64,000 bases of DNA from Planctomycetota bacterium (lineage in GTDB: Bacteria > Planctomycetota > UBA1135 > GCA-002686595). Shown in pieces: positions 42,921-51,403 of this stretch. Both the position numbers and the translations under genes were made by a program. The notes beneath the pieces were generated by a model that had not been told where the DNA came from, ran no database searches, and worked only from the letters and a program-made list of their open reading frames with translations. The stretch is taken from assembly GCA_012959785.1 (NCBI GenBank), contig DUCM01000018.1, forward strand, positions 182,684 to 246,683, in the 5' to 3' direction. Position 1 is the first letter of the stretch; each line of letters opens with the position of its first letter.

Positions 42921-45900
42921 GTGAGTTTCCCCCCAACGAAAAAGTGCGCTTGGCTTTTGGCGGTTTGCCTGGCCAGTGCAACCGTCCAAGTTGAGGCCGC
43001 CACAACCGATGAAGAGGTTCGTTACGGCCGCGATATTCGCACGCTGCTTTCAGACCGCTGTTTTGAGTGCCATGGTTCCGACAGCGCCGCCCGCGAGTCC
43101 GGCCTGCGCCTCGACCAGCGCGCCGAGGCCACGGCGGACCTCGGAGGGTACGCGGCCATTGTTTCCGGTGATGTCGACGCCAGCGAGCTATGGCTGCGCA
43201 TCAACAGCACCGATCCCGAAGAACAGATGCCGCCGCCGAGCGCCAAGAAGCGGCCGTTTACACAAGAGGATCGGGCCCGGATTGCCCGCTGGATCGAAAC
43301 TGGCGCGACCTACGAGGAGCACTGGGCTTTTGTCGCACCCGTGCGGCCGGAGCTGCCCGGACTCAGTCGCGAGGACTGGCCCCGTGGTGGCATCGACGCT
43401 TTTATCTTGGCGCGCCTCGAAGCCTTGGGCATTGCCCCCGCGCCCGAGGCAGAGCGGGCTACCCTCTTGCGCCGGGTGTACTTCGATCTCTCCGGCCTGC
43501 CGCCCACGGTAGAGGAACTCGATGCCTTTTTGGCGGACACAGATCCCGAGGCCTATGAGCGTGCTGTCGAACGCCTGTTCACTGAAGAGCCCTTCGCTTC
43601 GCGTCTGGCCGAGCACTTCGCGACTCCCTGGCTGGACGCGTCGCGCTACGCCGACACCTGCGGCATCCACATGGATAACGGCCGCCAGGCCTGGCATTGG
43701 CGCGATTGGGTGCTCGATGCCCTGCGCAACAACATGCCCTACGATCAGTTCATCCGCGAACAACTCGCAGGCGACCTGATCGAGAACGCGACCAAGGCGC
43801 AACAGGTGGCCACGGGCTTTCATCGCAATCAAGTCACCACCGATGAGGGCGGGGCGATTGACGACGAGTACCTTGTGGAGTACGCCATCGACCGCGTGAC
43901 CACCACCGGAGCCGTGCTCTTGGGGTTGACCGTGGGCTGCGCGCGCTGCCATGACCACAAGTACGATCCCGTCTCGATGGACGACTTCTACTCGCTGGTT
44001 TCATTCTTCAACTCCGTGGAGCAACCCGGGCTCTATTCGCAGACCCCCGATTCCAATCGCGCCTACGAACCGTTCATCGAGGTGCCCAGCGAAGAGCAGA
44101 CCACCCAACTCGCTGAACTCGAAGCCCACCTGGCCGCCCTGCGCGAAGCCATGGACGCGCCGCTGCCCGGCGAAGAAGGGGCGCGGGCGGAGTTTTCTTC
44201 CGAGGTGACAGGGGCCAGCGGCGTGGATTGGTCGATCCCGCGGATCTTGCGGGCTGAGTCCTCGGACGAGCGCGTGACGCTCACTGCCCAGCCCGATGGC
44301 ATCATCGTGGCGGAGGGACCCCAGCCCGCCGCCGAGGACTACATCTTCGTGCTTGAGACCGAGGCCGCGTCTTCGCGCTTGCTGCTGCTCGAAGCGCTCT
44401 CCCTCAGCGAGGAACACCCCGGAGCCGGCCGTGCCAGCCACGGCAACGCCGTTGTCAACCACGCCACCCTCGAGGTTCGCCCACTCCATTCGAAAGAGGA
44501 GTTCCAATCCGTGGCCCTTTCCTGGGCCTGGACCGAACACACCCAGGCCGGGGGCGATTTCTCGGCCTGTTGTTTGCTCGAGGACGACAGCCGCGGCTGG
44601 ACGGTGGACGGCAATGCCAACGCGGGACCACGCACTTTGCTGCTCCTCGCCGACGAGTCCTTCGGCCACCCCGAAGGCAGCGAAGTGCGCGTGGTCCTGT
44701 CGTTCCGTTCGATCTACTCAACCCACTCGCTGGGCCGTTTGCGTTGGCGAATCTCGCCCCTTGCAAGCGCGAAACACCTGCCGGTGGCCTACGGACGCTG
44801 GTATTCGCTTGACGCCTTCCCGCCCGAAGTCGCGGGCGACCGGACCAGCATCTACGAGACCCTGCACGGCCCCGAGTCGGTGACTCGCATCGACCTCGAA
44901 CAGACTTTTGGTCCCGACGAGCGCCGCTGGACCTTCGAGGACCGTCTGCGCGATGAAGTTGTGGTCAGTCTGGCCCCGGAAATCAGTGCGATTTTCCTGG
45001 GGCGTATGTTGTATGCACCAGAAGCCCGCGAGTTGGAGCTCTCACTTGGGAGTGACGATGGCTTGATCGTCTACCTCAATGGCAAACAGGTCTTTGAGAG
45101 GCGCGTGGACCGCGGCGCTTTGCCCGATCAGGACCGGCTCACCCTGGCTCTCCAAGAAGGCGCCAACAGTTTGGTCTTGCGCGTGGTGAACACCGGCGGC
45201 CTTTCGGGTTACTACCTCAAAGCGCTGCCCCATGAACAGGTTCTGAAGGGGGTCATGCCCCTCTTGGTGCTGCCCGAGGAGGCCTTGCCCGCGGCTCAGA
45301 ATGATTCCTTGACTCGCGAATGGCGGCGCGGATTCTTCGACGGCTACCGCGTCCTCGACGATGATTTGCAGGCCAAGCAGGCCTTGACGGTGGAGATCAC
45401 AGCCAACATCCCGCGGGCCATGGTGATGAAGGAGCTCAACGAGCCGCGCCAGACCTTTGTGCTCATGCGCGGCAACTACGAGACTCCCGACGAGTCGCGG
45501 CCGGTGGGGCGCGCCACGCCGGGCTTCTTGCTGCCCATGCCAGCTAGTGCGCCCCAGAATCGTTTGGGTTTCGCCCAATGGCTGGCACTGCCCGAGCACC
45601 CGCTCTTCGCCCGCGTGGCGGTCAACCGCTTGTGGCAGACCATCTTTGGCCGCGGGATCGTGACCACGCTGCAAGACTTTGGCTTGCAAGGAGCCTGGCC
45701 TACGCACCCCGAGTTACTCGACTACTTGGCGGTCGAGTTCCTGGAGTCGGGTTTCGATGTACAGGGTTTGCTGCACCGCATCGTGCTCTCGAGCACCTAT
45801 CGCCAGAGTTCACGCATGCGGCCAGAGTTGACCGAGATCGACCCCGACAATCTGCTCCTGGCGCGCTACCCACGGCGGCGCTTGAGCGCAGAGCAGATCC

Positions 45901-46505
45901 GCGACCAGGCCCTCTACACCTCTGGCCTCTTGATCGAAGAGTTCGGTGGCGCCAGCGTCAAGCCCTATCAGCCTCCTGGCTTGTGGCAGGAAGTGTCCAT
46001 GCTGGCATCCAACACCCGCATCTTTGAGCGTGGGGGTACAGGCGATCTCTGGCGCCGCAGCCTGTACACCTACTGGAAGCGCGCCGTGCCTCCGCCCGCC
46101 TTGCAGACTCTTGATGCACCCACCCGCGAGTCCTGCGTGGTCGCGCGGCAGATCACCAACACACCCTTGCAGGCCCTGGTGCTCTGGAACGATGACCAAT
46201 TCGTCGAGGCGGCGTTGGCCCTGGCCTCGCGAACGCTTGCCCATTCCGAGGACCGCGGCGAGCGCCTGGTCTGGATCATGCGCACCGCTACCGGCCGCGC
46301 TCCCCTGACTGACGAGCTGACCCTTTTGGGCGACGCCCTGGCGAGCTTTCTTGAGCGCTACCTCGCGGACTCCGAGGGCGCCTTGGCCCTGACCAGCGTG
46401 GGGGAGTTCGAAGCGCCCGAAGGCACCGACACCGCACAACTTGCAGCCTGGACCCTGCTCGCGAGTTCCGTCATGAACCTGCACGAGACCCTTACCCAGG
46501 ACTGA
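42921..46505 (+). CDS. Planctomycete cytochrome protein (PSCyt1-DUF1549-DUF1553)
   Basis: About 1194 residues from GTG 42921, with GGGGAAG upstream; a signal peptide follows (WLLAVCLASATVQVEA). The PSCyt1 haem motif CFECHG lies near residue 46, then PSCyt2/DUF1549 (EEHWAFVAPVRPELP to GCARCHDHKYDP, a second C-x2-CH). A ~450-residue middle includes a PA14-like segment (LGSDDGLIVYLNGKQVFERR), and PSD1/DUF1553 ends the protein (HPLFARVAVNRLWQTIFGRG). These multi-domain proteins are a planctomycete hallmark and are thought to sit outside the cytoplasm, linked to polymer breakdown. A DUF1501 partner follows after 13 bases. Confidence 0.92.
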   Translation: MSFPPTKKCAWLLAVCLASATVQVEAATTDEEVRYGRDIRTLLSDRCFECHGSDSAARESGLRLDQRAEATADLGGYAAIVSGDVDASELWLRINSTDPEEQMPPPSAKKRPFTQEDRARIARWIETGATYEEHWAFVAPVRPELPGLSREDWPRGGIDAFILARLEALGIAPAPEAERATLLRRVYFDLSGLPPTVEELDAFLADTDPEAYERAVERLFTEEPFASRLAEHFATPWLDASRYADTCGIHMDNGRQAWHWRDWVLDALRNNMPYDQFIREQLAGDLIENATKAQQVATGFHRNQVTTDEGGAIDDEYLVEYAIDRVTTTGAVLLGLTVGCARCHDHKYDPVSMDDFYSLVSFFNSVEQPGLYSQTPDSNRAYEPFIEVPSEEQTTQLAELEAHLAALREAMDAPLPGEEGARAEFSSEVTGASGVDWSIPRILRAESSDERVTLTAQPDGIIVAEGPQPAAEDYIFVLETEAASSRLLLLEALSLSEEHPGAGRASHGNAVVNHATLEVRPLHSKEEFQSVALSWAWTEHTQAGGDFSACCLLEDDSRGWTVDGNANAGPRTLLLLADESFGHPEGSEVRVVLSFRSIYSTHSLGRLRWRISPLASAKHLPVAYGRWYSLDAFPPEVAGDRTSIYETLHGPESVTRIDLEQTFGPDERRWTFEDRLRDEVVVSLAPEISAIFLGRMLYAPEARELELSLGSDDGLIVYLNGKQVFERRVDRGALPDQDRLTLALQEGANSLVLRVVNTGGLSGYYLKALPHEQVLKGVMPLLVLPEEALPAAQNDSLTREWRRGFFDGYRVLDDDLQAKQALTVEITANIPRAMVMKELNEPRQTFVLMRGNYETPDESRPVGRATPGFLLPMPASAPQNRLGFAQWLALPEHPLFARVAVNRLWQTIFGRGIVTTLQDFGLQGAWPTHPELLDYLAVEFLESGFDVQGLLHRIVLSSTYRQSSRMRPELTEIDPDNLLLARYPRRRLSAEQIRDQALYTSGLLIEEFGGASVKPYQPPGLWQEVSMLASNTRIFERGGTGDLWRRSLYTYWKRAVPPPALQTLDAPTRESCVVARQITNTPLQALVLWNDDQFVEAALALASRTLAHSEDRGERLVWIMRTATGRAPLTDELTLLGDALASFLERYLADSEGALALTSVGEFEAPEGTDTAQLAAWTLLASSVMNLHETLTQD

Positions 46506-46518
46506 TCGCTTGAACCCC

Positions 46519-47973
46519 ATGGACGAACGAAAGTTGGGCCTGACTCGGCGTCGTTTCTTCGGCGCATGCGCCGGGGGACTCTCGGGCGCTTTGGGCACGG
46601 CGGCGCTGGGCTCCATGTTCGCCAGAGAGGCCCTCGGCGGTCCCGGCCTGCTCGACACTTCTGGTCGCGGCACGCACTTTCGACCGCGGGCCAAGCGCGT
46701 GATCTACATGCACATGGAGGGCGGGCCGAGTCAGATCGACCTGTTTGACCACAAGCCGCGCCTGCGTCGCCACTACGGCGAGGAACTGCCCGATTCCATT
46801 CGTCAGGGCCAACGCCTGACCGGCATGACCAGCGGCCAGGACCGCTTTCCCGTGGCGCCGTCCCTTTTCCGTTTCAGCCGCTACGCCAATCGCGAGGACG
46901 GCCTTTGGATCAGCGAACTCATGCCGCACACGGCCAAGATCGCTGACCGCTTGTGTTTTGTGCACTCGGTGCACACCGAGGCGATCAATCACGAGCCCGC
47001 GATCACTTTCTTTCAGACTGGCACCCAGCAACCCGGTCGGCCTTCGTTTGGCGCCTGGGCGAGTTATGGCCTGGGCAGCTCCAACGCCAACCTGCCCTCG
47101 TTCGTGGTGCTGATTTCGCAAGGACTGGGAAACATGCAGGCACTTTCGGCGCGTTTTTGGGGCAGCGGTTTTCTGCCCGGCGAGCACCAGGGTTGCCGCA
47201 TGCGCAGCAGCGGCGATGCGGTGCTCTACCTGGCCGATCCAGCTGGTGTCAAGCGCACGGATCGGCGGCGGATGCTGGACCTCTTGGCTGAGTTGAACGA
47301 GCGCGAAGAGGAGCGTTCCCTCGATGCGGAAGTTCAAACGCGACTGGCCCAGTACGAAATGGCCTATCGGATGCAAATGTCCGTGCCCGAGCTGACCGAT
47401 ATATCCGACGAGGATCCAGCAACTCTCGAGATGTATGGCCCCGAGGTCACTAAACCAGGCAGTTTTGCCTCGAACTGCCTCATGGCGCGACGGTTGGCCG
47501 AACGGGATGTGCGTTTCATCCAACTTTACATGCGCGGTTGGGATGCCCACAACAATCTGCCTTCCGAGATCCGTCTGCAATCGGCAGCCGTGGATCAACC
47601 CCAGGCGGCGCTGATTCTGGACCTCGAACGGCGTGGTCTCTTGGACGACACCTTGGTGTTGTGGGGCGGCGAGTTTGGCCGCACGGTTTACAGCCAGGGG
47701 CAGTTGACCGAGAGCAACTACGGCCGCGACCATCACCCGCGTTGCTTTACCATCTGGATGGCTGGCGGTGGCGTCAAACCCGGCGTGAGCGTGGGGCGTA
47801 CCGATGACTTCTCGTACAACATCACTGAGAACCCAATTGATGTGCACGACCTGCACGCGACTCTTCTGCACCTCATGGGTCTCGACCACGAACGGCTCTC
47901 CTTTCGCTACCAGGGCCGCGGCATGCGCCTGACCGATGTCTTTGGTCGCGTGCGCCAGGAACTCCTCGCCTGA
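46519..47973 (+). CDS. DUF1501 family Tat-exported protein
   Basis: 484 residues from ATG 46519. A twin-arginine signal (LTRRRFFGACAGGL) indicates folded export. The DUF1501 domain, related to the alkaline phosphatase/sulfatase fold, shows VIYMHMEGGPSQIDLFDHKP, LPSFVVLIS, and near the C-terminus LWGGEFGRTVYSQG and YGRDHHPRCFTIWMAGGGVKPG with possible metal-binding His and Asp. It is nearly always encoded next to DUF1549/DUF1553 proteins in planctomycetes and likely works with the 42921 protein on the same substrate. Confidence 0.92.
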   Translation: MDERKLGLTRRRFFGACAGGLSGALGTAALGSMFAREALGGPGLLDTSGRGTHFRPRAKRVIYMHMEGGPSQIDLFDHKPRLRRHYGEELPDSIRQGQRLTGMTSGQDRFPVAPSLFRFSRYANREDGLWISELMPHTAKIADRLCFVHSVHTEAINHEPAITFFQTGTQQPGRPSFGAWASYGLGSSNANLPSFVVLISQGLGNMQALSARFWGSGFLPGEHQGCRMRSSGDAVLYLADPAGVKRTDRRRMLDLLAELNEREEERSLDAEVQTRLAQYEMAYRMQMSVPELTDISDEDPATLEMYGPEVTKPGSFASNCLMARRLAERDVRFIQLYMRGWDAHNNLPSEIRLQSAAVDQPQAALILDLERRGLLDDTLVLWGGEFGRTVYSQGQLTESNYGRDHHPRCFTIWMAGGGVKPGVSVGRTDDFSYNITENPIDVHDLHATLLHLMGLDHERLSFRYQGRGMRLTDVFGRVRQELLA

Positions 47974-47979
47974 ATTTGC

Positions 47980-49497
47980 ATGGAAACACCCTGGCTGATC
48001 TTCATGGGCCGTTTGCACCCCTTGGTGCTGCACCTGCCCATCGGTTTTCTGGCGGCCCTTTTGGCCCTGGAGGCCTGGGGCAAGGTTTTTGAACGGGCGC
48101 AGGTGACGCCCATGCAGCGAGGGTTGCTGGCCGTGCTCTTTTGGCTCAGCGCCCTTGCGAGTGCTGGCTCGGGCTGGTTGCTCGGCCTCGAAGACGGGCA
48201 CGCGAGCGGCGACCTTTTCCTGCATCAGGGTCTGGGGCTCGTGGCCGCGACCACCTTGACTGCTCTGGCCGCCCTGGGCCAGCGTCGCGGGCTTTACCGT
48301 TTGTCCCTGGCCCTCTCGATCCTGGCGGTTTTGGGAGCCGGGCACCTGGGGTCATCCATGACCCAAGGTGAGGCTTTTTTGGCGAAACCGGAGAGCGAGA
48401 TCGTCGCAGTCGCCCAGGAGCAGCCTGACCAGACGCCGGCTCCAGTCATCCCGACCTGGTACGAGGCGCGCATCGCGCCGATCCTCCATGACTACTGCAT
48501 CAAGTGCCACGGCGAGAAGAAACAAAAGGGCGACCTTGCCCTGCACACCGGCGAGATCATGCTGGCGGGCAGCGAGTTCTTGCAAGTCGTGATTCCCGGT
48601 GATGCGGAAGCCAGTCCGCTCATTCAGCGATTGCGGCTTCCCAGGGACCACGAGGACCACATGCCTCCCGAGGCCAAGGACCAGCCGCGACCGGAGGACT
48701 TGCGCGAACTCGCCCGTTGGATCGCTGCCGGCGCGTCTCTTGTCGCGGCGGCGCCCGAGGCTCTTGCGGATGAAGATCTACAAGCTCCAGGTGTGGTTGC
48801 CGAACCCGCGCCCGCCGTGCTATCCGCGCAAGCAGTGGAAGCGCTGCGCCGTCTGCAAGTGCATGTGGAGATCATCGATCCCAGCTCGCAGCTTTTGTGG
48901 ATCAATTGCAGACCCCGTCCCGGCGTCGATGACGAGTTCTTGGCGGACTACCTGCAACCCTTGGCGGGCTTTGTCGGTGAACTCTCCTTGGCTGGCACCG
49001 CGCTCGGGAACGCCGGTCTCGCGGCCCTGGAGGGCATGACGCGGCTCGAGCGGCTGGACCTCTCGGCCACGGCTTGTGGAGCCGAGGGCCTGGCACGGCT
49101 TGTCGGTCTGCCTGCTCTGCGATCCTTGAACCTGACGAACACGGCCCTCGGCGATGAGGCCATCGAGATCCTGGTCGCCATGTCGGCTCTCGAGCGGGTC
49201 CAGCTCTGGGGCACGGGTTTGAGTGCGGAGGGCCTTGCTCGCTTGCGCGAGGCGCGGCCCGCCCTGCGCCTGGAAGTGGGGGCCCTCGCCACTCTTCTGG
49301 CACTCGAAACCGAACCCCCGGTGTCCTTCTCCAAGCATCCCGAGCTCGATGCTCATAACGGTTCCTGCCCCGTGACCCAAAAGCCCGTGGACCCGCGCTT
49401 CCGGGTGGTCCACGACGATAGGGTGGTGGGCTTTTGCTGCCCGAACTGCCCATCCGTGTTCCTGAACGCGCCCGAGGAGTATCCCCTGGGAGAGTGA
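47980..49497 (+). CDS. Membrane PSCyt1 cytochrome with DUF2231, leucine-rich repeats and YHS-like end
   Basis: 505 residues, starting 6 bases after the DUF1501 gene. Four N-terminal membrane helices (LHPLVLHLPIGFLAALLALEAW) resemble DUF2231, followed by a PSCyt1 domain with haem motif CIKCHG near residue 173 and MPPEAKDQP. Short leucine-rich repeats run ~320-440 (LERLDLSATACGAEGLARL). The last ~45 residues form a metal-binding YHS-like unit (GSCPVTQKPVDP, FCCPNCPSVFL). It is probably the membrane electron-transfer member of the three-gene cytochrome block. Confidence 0.85.
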   Translation: METPWLIFMGRLHPLVLHLPIGFLAALLALEAWGKVFERAQVTPMQRGLLAVLFWLSALASAGSGWLLGLEDGHASGDLFLHQGLGLVAATTLTALAALGQRRGLYRLSLALSILAVLGAGHLGSSMTQGEAFLAKPESEIVAVAQEQPDQTPAPVIPTWYEARIAPILHDYCIKCHGEKKQKGDLALHTGEIMLAGSEFLQVVIPGDAEASPLIQRLRLPRDHEDHMPPEAKDQPRPEDLRELARWIAAGASLVAAAPEALADEDLQAPGVVAEPAPAVLSAQAVEALRRLQVHVEIIDPSSQLLWINCRPRPGVDDEFLADYLQPLAGFVGELSLAGTALGNAGLAALEGMTRLERLDLSATACGAEGLARLVGLPALRSLNLTNTALGDEAIEILVAMSALERVQLWGTGLSAEGLARLREARPALRLEVGALATLLALETEPPVSFSKHPELDAHNGSCPVTQKPVDPRFRVVHDDRVVGFCCPNCPSVFLNAPEEYPLGE

Positions 49498-49509
49498 GGT
49501 TCGCCGTCG

Positions 49510-49515
49510 TATCCT
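49510..49515 (+). promoter_or_regulatory. Possible -10 element of selenocysteine peroxiredoxin gene
   Basis: TATCCT, 7 bases before the ATG at 49523; no Shine-Dalgarno sequence. Confidence 0.35.
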
Positions 49516-49522
49516 GGGGTCC

Positions 49523-50014
49523 ATGTTCGGCGACCTGGTGCGTAGGTTCCTGCCCGTGGGCGGAGCCAAGATCACCCTCCAAGCGGGGGACTCTGCACCT
49601 GTTTGGAACTGCTTCGATCACCAGGGAGAAGAGCGCAGCTCTGAGGAGCTGCGCGGCAAACGCTACATCCTGTGGTTCTACCCGCGGGCGGCGACTCCCG
49701 GCTGAACCCGCCAGGCCAAGGGGTTCCGTGATCGAACCCCGGACTTTGCAGCCCTCGGTGTCGAGATTCTGGGCGCTTCATTTGATAGCCCACAAGCCAA
49801 CGCCGCCTTTGCCGAGAGCCACGGAATCAAGTTTCCGTTGCTGTGCGACACGAGCCGCGGTTTGGGCTTGGCTTTCGGCGCCTGCGTGAAGAAGAGCGAC
49901 GGCTTTGCCGCGCGCTTCACCTTCGTCATCAGTCCCGAGGGGCTTATCGAACAGACACTCGCGACCCGCGACCCCGCGCGTCAAGCAGAATCGTTGTTGG
50001 CGGACTTGTCCTGA
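49523..50014 (+). CDS. Selenocysteine peroxiredoxin (PrxQ/Bcp type), TGA read as Sec61
   Basis: Read through the in-frame TGA at 49703-49705, the frame encodes 163 residues, the normal length for PrxQ/Bcp. The TGA falls exactly where the peroxidatic Cys belongs: YPRAATPG-U-TRQAKGFRD, against the family's TPGC-x5-RD. After it the fold continues without a break (FAALGVEILGASFDSP, GIKFPLLCDTSRGLGLAFG, RFTFVISPEG) to a true stop at 50012. The resolving Cys usually five residues after the active one is Lys here. A SECIS-like hairpin follows the TGA. It should reduce hydroperoxides with a thiol partner, possibly the Sec thioredoxin at 54559. Stopping at the TGA would leave a 60-residue fragment without an active site. 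Confidence 0.88.
49720..49740 (+). promoter_or_regulatory. SECIS-like hairpin of the Sec peroxiredoxin
   Basis: A perfect 7-base-pair stem GGGGTTC/GAACCCC with 7-base loop CGTGATC, starting 14 bases after the TGA. G is the second loop base, as in bacterial SECIS elements, and the loop lies within the usual 16-37 base distance. Confidence 0.72.
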
Positions 50015-50035
50015 GTGCCTGCTAGCAGCGGCGGG

Positions 50036-51298
50036 CTAGCGTTTGCGGTAGGTCTTCTTGACCCACTTGCACCAGGCCTTGTCGAACTCCTCGGGCGTTA
50101 GACCAAAATGGTCTTTGAGGGCCTTCTTTTGGCGGTTGACCAGCTCGTCGTCGTTCTGGTTCGTGGAGAACCCGCCGCTCGCATTACAGATGGCGGAGAG
50201 AAAGGCACGCTTGTCGCCCTCGAGCTCGTCCATCAGAAACTCGGTCTTGGACCAGGAAACCATGTGGTCGCGTTGGTGCAAATCCTCATATTTCTTCCAG
50301 GTGAACATGTCGTTGGCTGAGGCGTAGAAGCCGTTGTCGACCAGGTTGTAGACTCTGGGCGACCACTTCCAGGCATCCCACTTGCTGCCCTGGTTTTCCT
50401 TGCGGCCGTCAAAGAGCGTCCAGTGTGGATCGATGCGACGCAGGTTCCGGTGCGACATGCCGTACACGAACCAGCGCGGCGCCGAGAACATGTTGTCCTG
50501 GTATCCGTCCATGAAGGTGGTGGTGAGGTTCGAGGCCAGCATATTGTGCAGCATGGTGTCGAAGGGCAGCTCGGTTTCCATCTCCCGGCCTTCTTTTATG
50601 GCCTCGATGTTGATCGCAACGAAAAGAGCATCGTTGCGCATGACGGTCCGGTAGGCATATTCGATGTCCGAGTTGTGATAGTTGCGCACATAGCGGCCAA
50701 ACTCGCTCTTGCGCTGGCAGACGACGAGCACGATCTTGTTGGGATAGCCCATGTGGGGTCCGGACTTCTTGAAGTCGCTCTCGGTCAGACTGAAGTCCTC
50801 ACAGAACTCGGCGTAATGGTCCTCGGCCCGTTGGGCAAAGATGTGCAGCCGGAGCCACGGGTCGAGTTTCTTCTTGGGTTCCTTGAGCCGGCCCAACTTT
50901 TTCTTGAGGCGCTTGATCTCGTCCTTGAGCTTGCTCCGTTCGTCGCGGTTGTTGGGGATCTTGTAGGTCCCCAGGGTTGAAGCGATGCAAAAGTGCTCGG
51001 TTTCGGCGAACAGCATGTCGATGCCGCCCAGATTCATTTGCAAGGTGCGCGTGTCTTCACCGGGTCGCCAGGGACCGTGCCCCAAGCGCACATAGCCGAG
51101 CTTCTTGACAAGCTCGTCCTTGCCCTTGGTGTAGGGGTCCTCTTCTTCGAACTCCTCCATGCCCTCCTTTTCACCCTTGCCCTGGCCCTGGGTGTTGGCC
51201 AGGGTGAGATTGCAGGAGAAGAGTAGAATCGAGAGGGCCGTGAGTCCTCCAGGGAAGACCCTCGAGGGAAGGCGCGAGGCGCGGAGCGCATTCAGCAT
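50036..51298 (-). CDS. Exported hypothetical protein with a peptidase-like C-terminal half
   Basis: 420 residues from ATG 51298 with a signal peptide (GGLTALSILLFSCNLTLA). It is followed by an acidic and Lys-rich linker, a helical charged region (KLKDEIKRLKKKLGRLKE) and a C-terminal ~270-residue domain with MLHNMLASNLTTTFMDGYQDN and RWFVYGMSHRNLRR, which has the layout of a peptidase-associated or helical metalloprotease-like fold; no HExxH is visible. It ends LTPEEFDKAWCKWVKKTY, a tail seen in DUF1570-like planctomycete proteins. Function unassigned. It lies 105 bases downstream of the Sec-Sec protein on the same strand and may share its transcript. Confidence 0.65.
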   Translation of the reverse strand: MLNALRASRLPSRVFPGGLTALSILLFSCNLTLANTQGQGKGEKEGMEEFEEEDPYTKGKDELVKKLGYVRLGHGPWRPGEDTRTLQMNLGGIDMLFAETEHFCIASTLGTYKIPNNRDERSKLKDEIKRLKKKLGRLKEPKKKLDPWLRLHIFAQRAEDHYAEFCEDFSLTESDFKKSGPHMGYPNKIVLVVCQRKSEFGRYVRNYHNSDIEYAYRTVMRNDALFVAINIEAIKEGREMETELPFDTMLHNMLASNLTTTFMDGYQDNMFSAPRWFVYGMSHRNLRRIDPHWTLFDGRKENQGSKWDAWKWSPRVYNLVDNGFYASANDMFTWKKYEDLHQRDHMVSWSKTEFLMDELEGDKRAFLSAICNASGGFSTNQNDDELVNRQKKALKDHFGLTPEEFDKAWCKWVKKTYRKR

Positions 51299-51403
51299 GG
51301 CGGTGCGGCGGTGGGCGGAACGGGGGGGGCAAAAGAAGAGAGCGACGAACACCGCGTGCTCGTCGCCCTCTGATTCTATGCAGGTGGAACCTCGGAGGGT
51401 TGC

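Noticed and set aside
49703..49705. Peroxiredoxin as a pseudogene with a nonsense mutation
   Set aside because: The TGA lies exactly at the active-site Cys, the frame is otherwise intact on both sides, and a SECIS-like hairpin follows; two other genes nearby show the same pattern.
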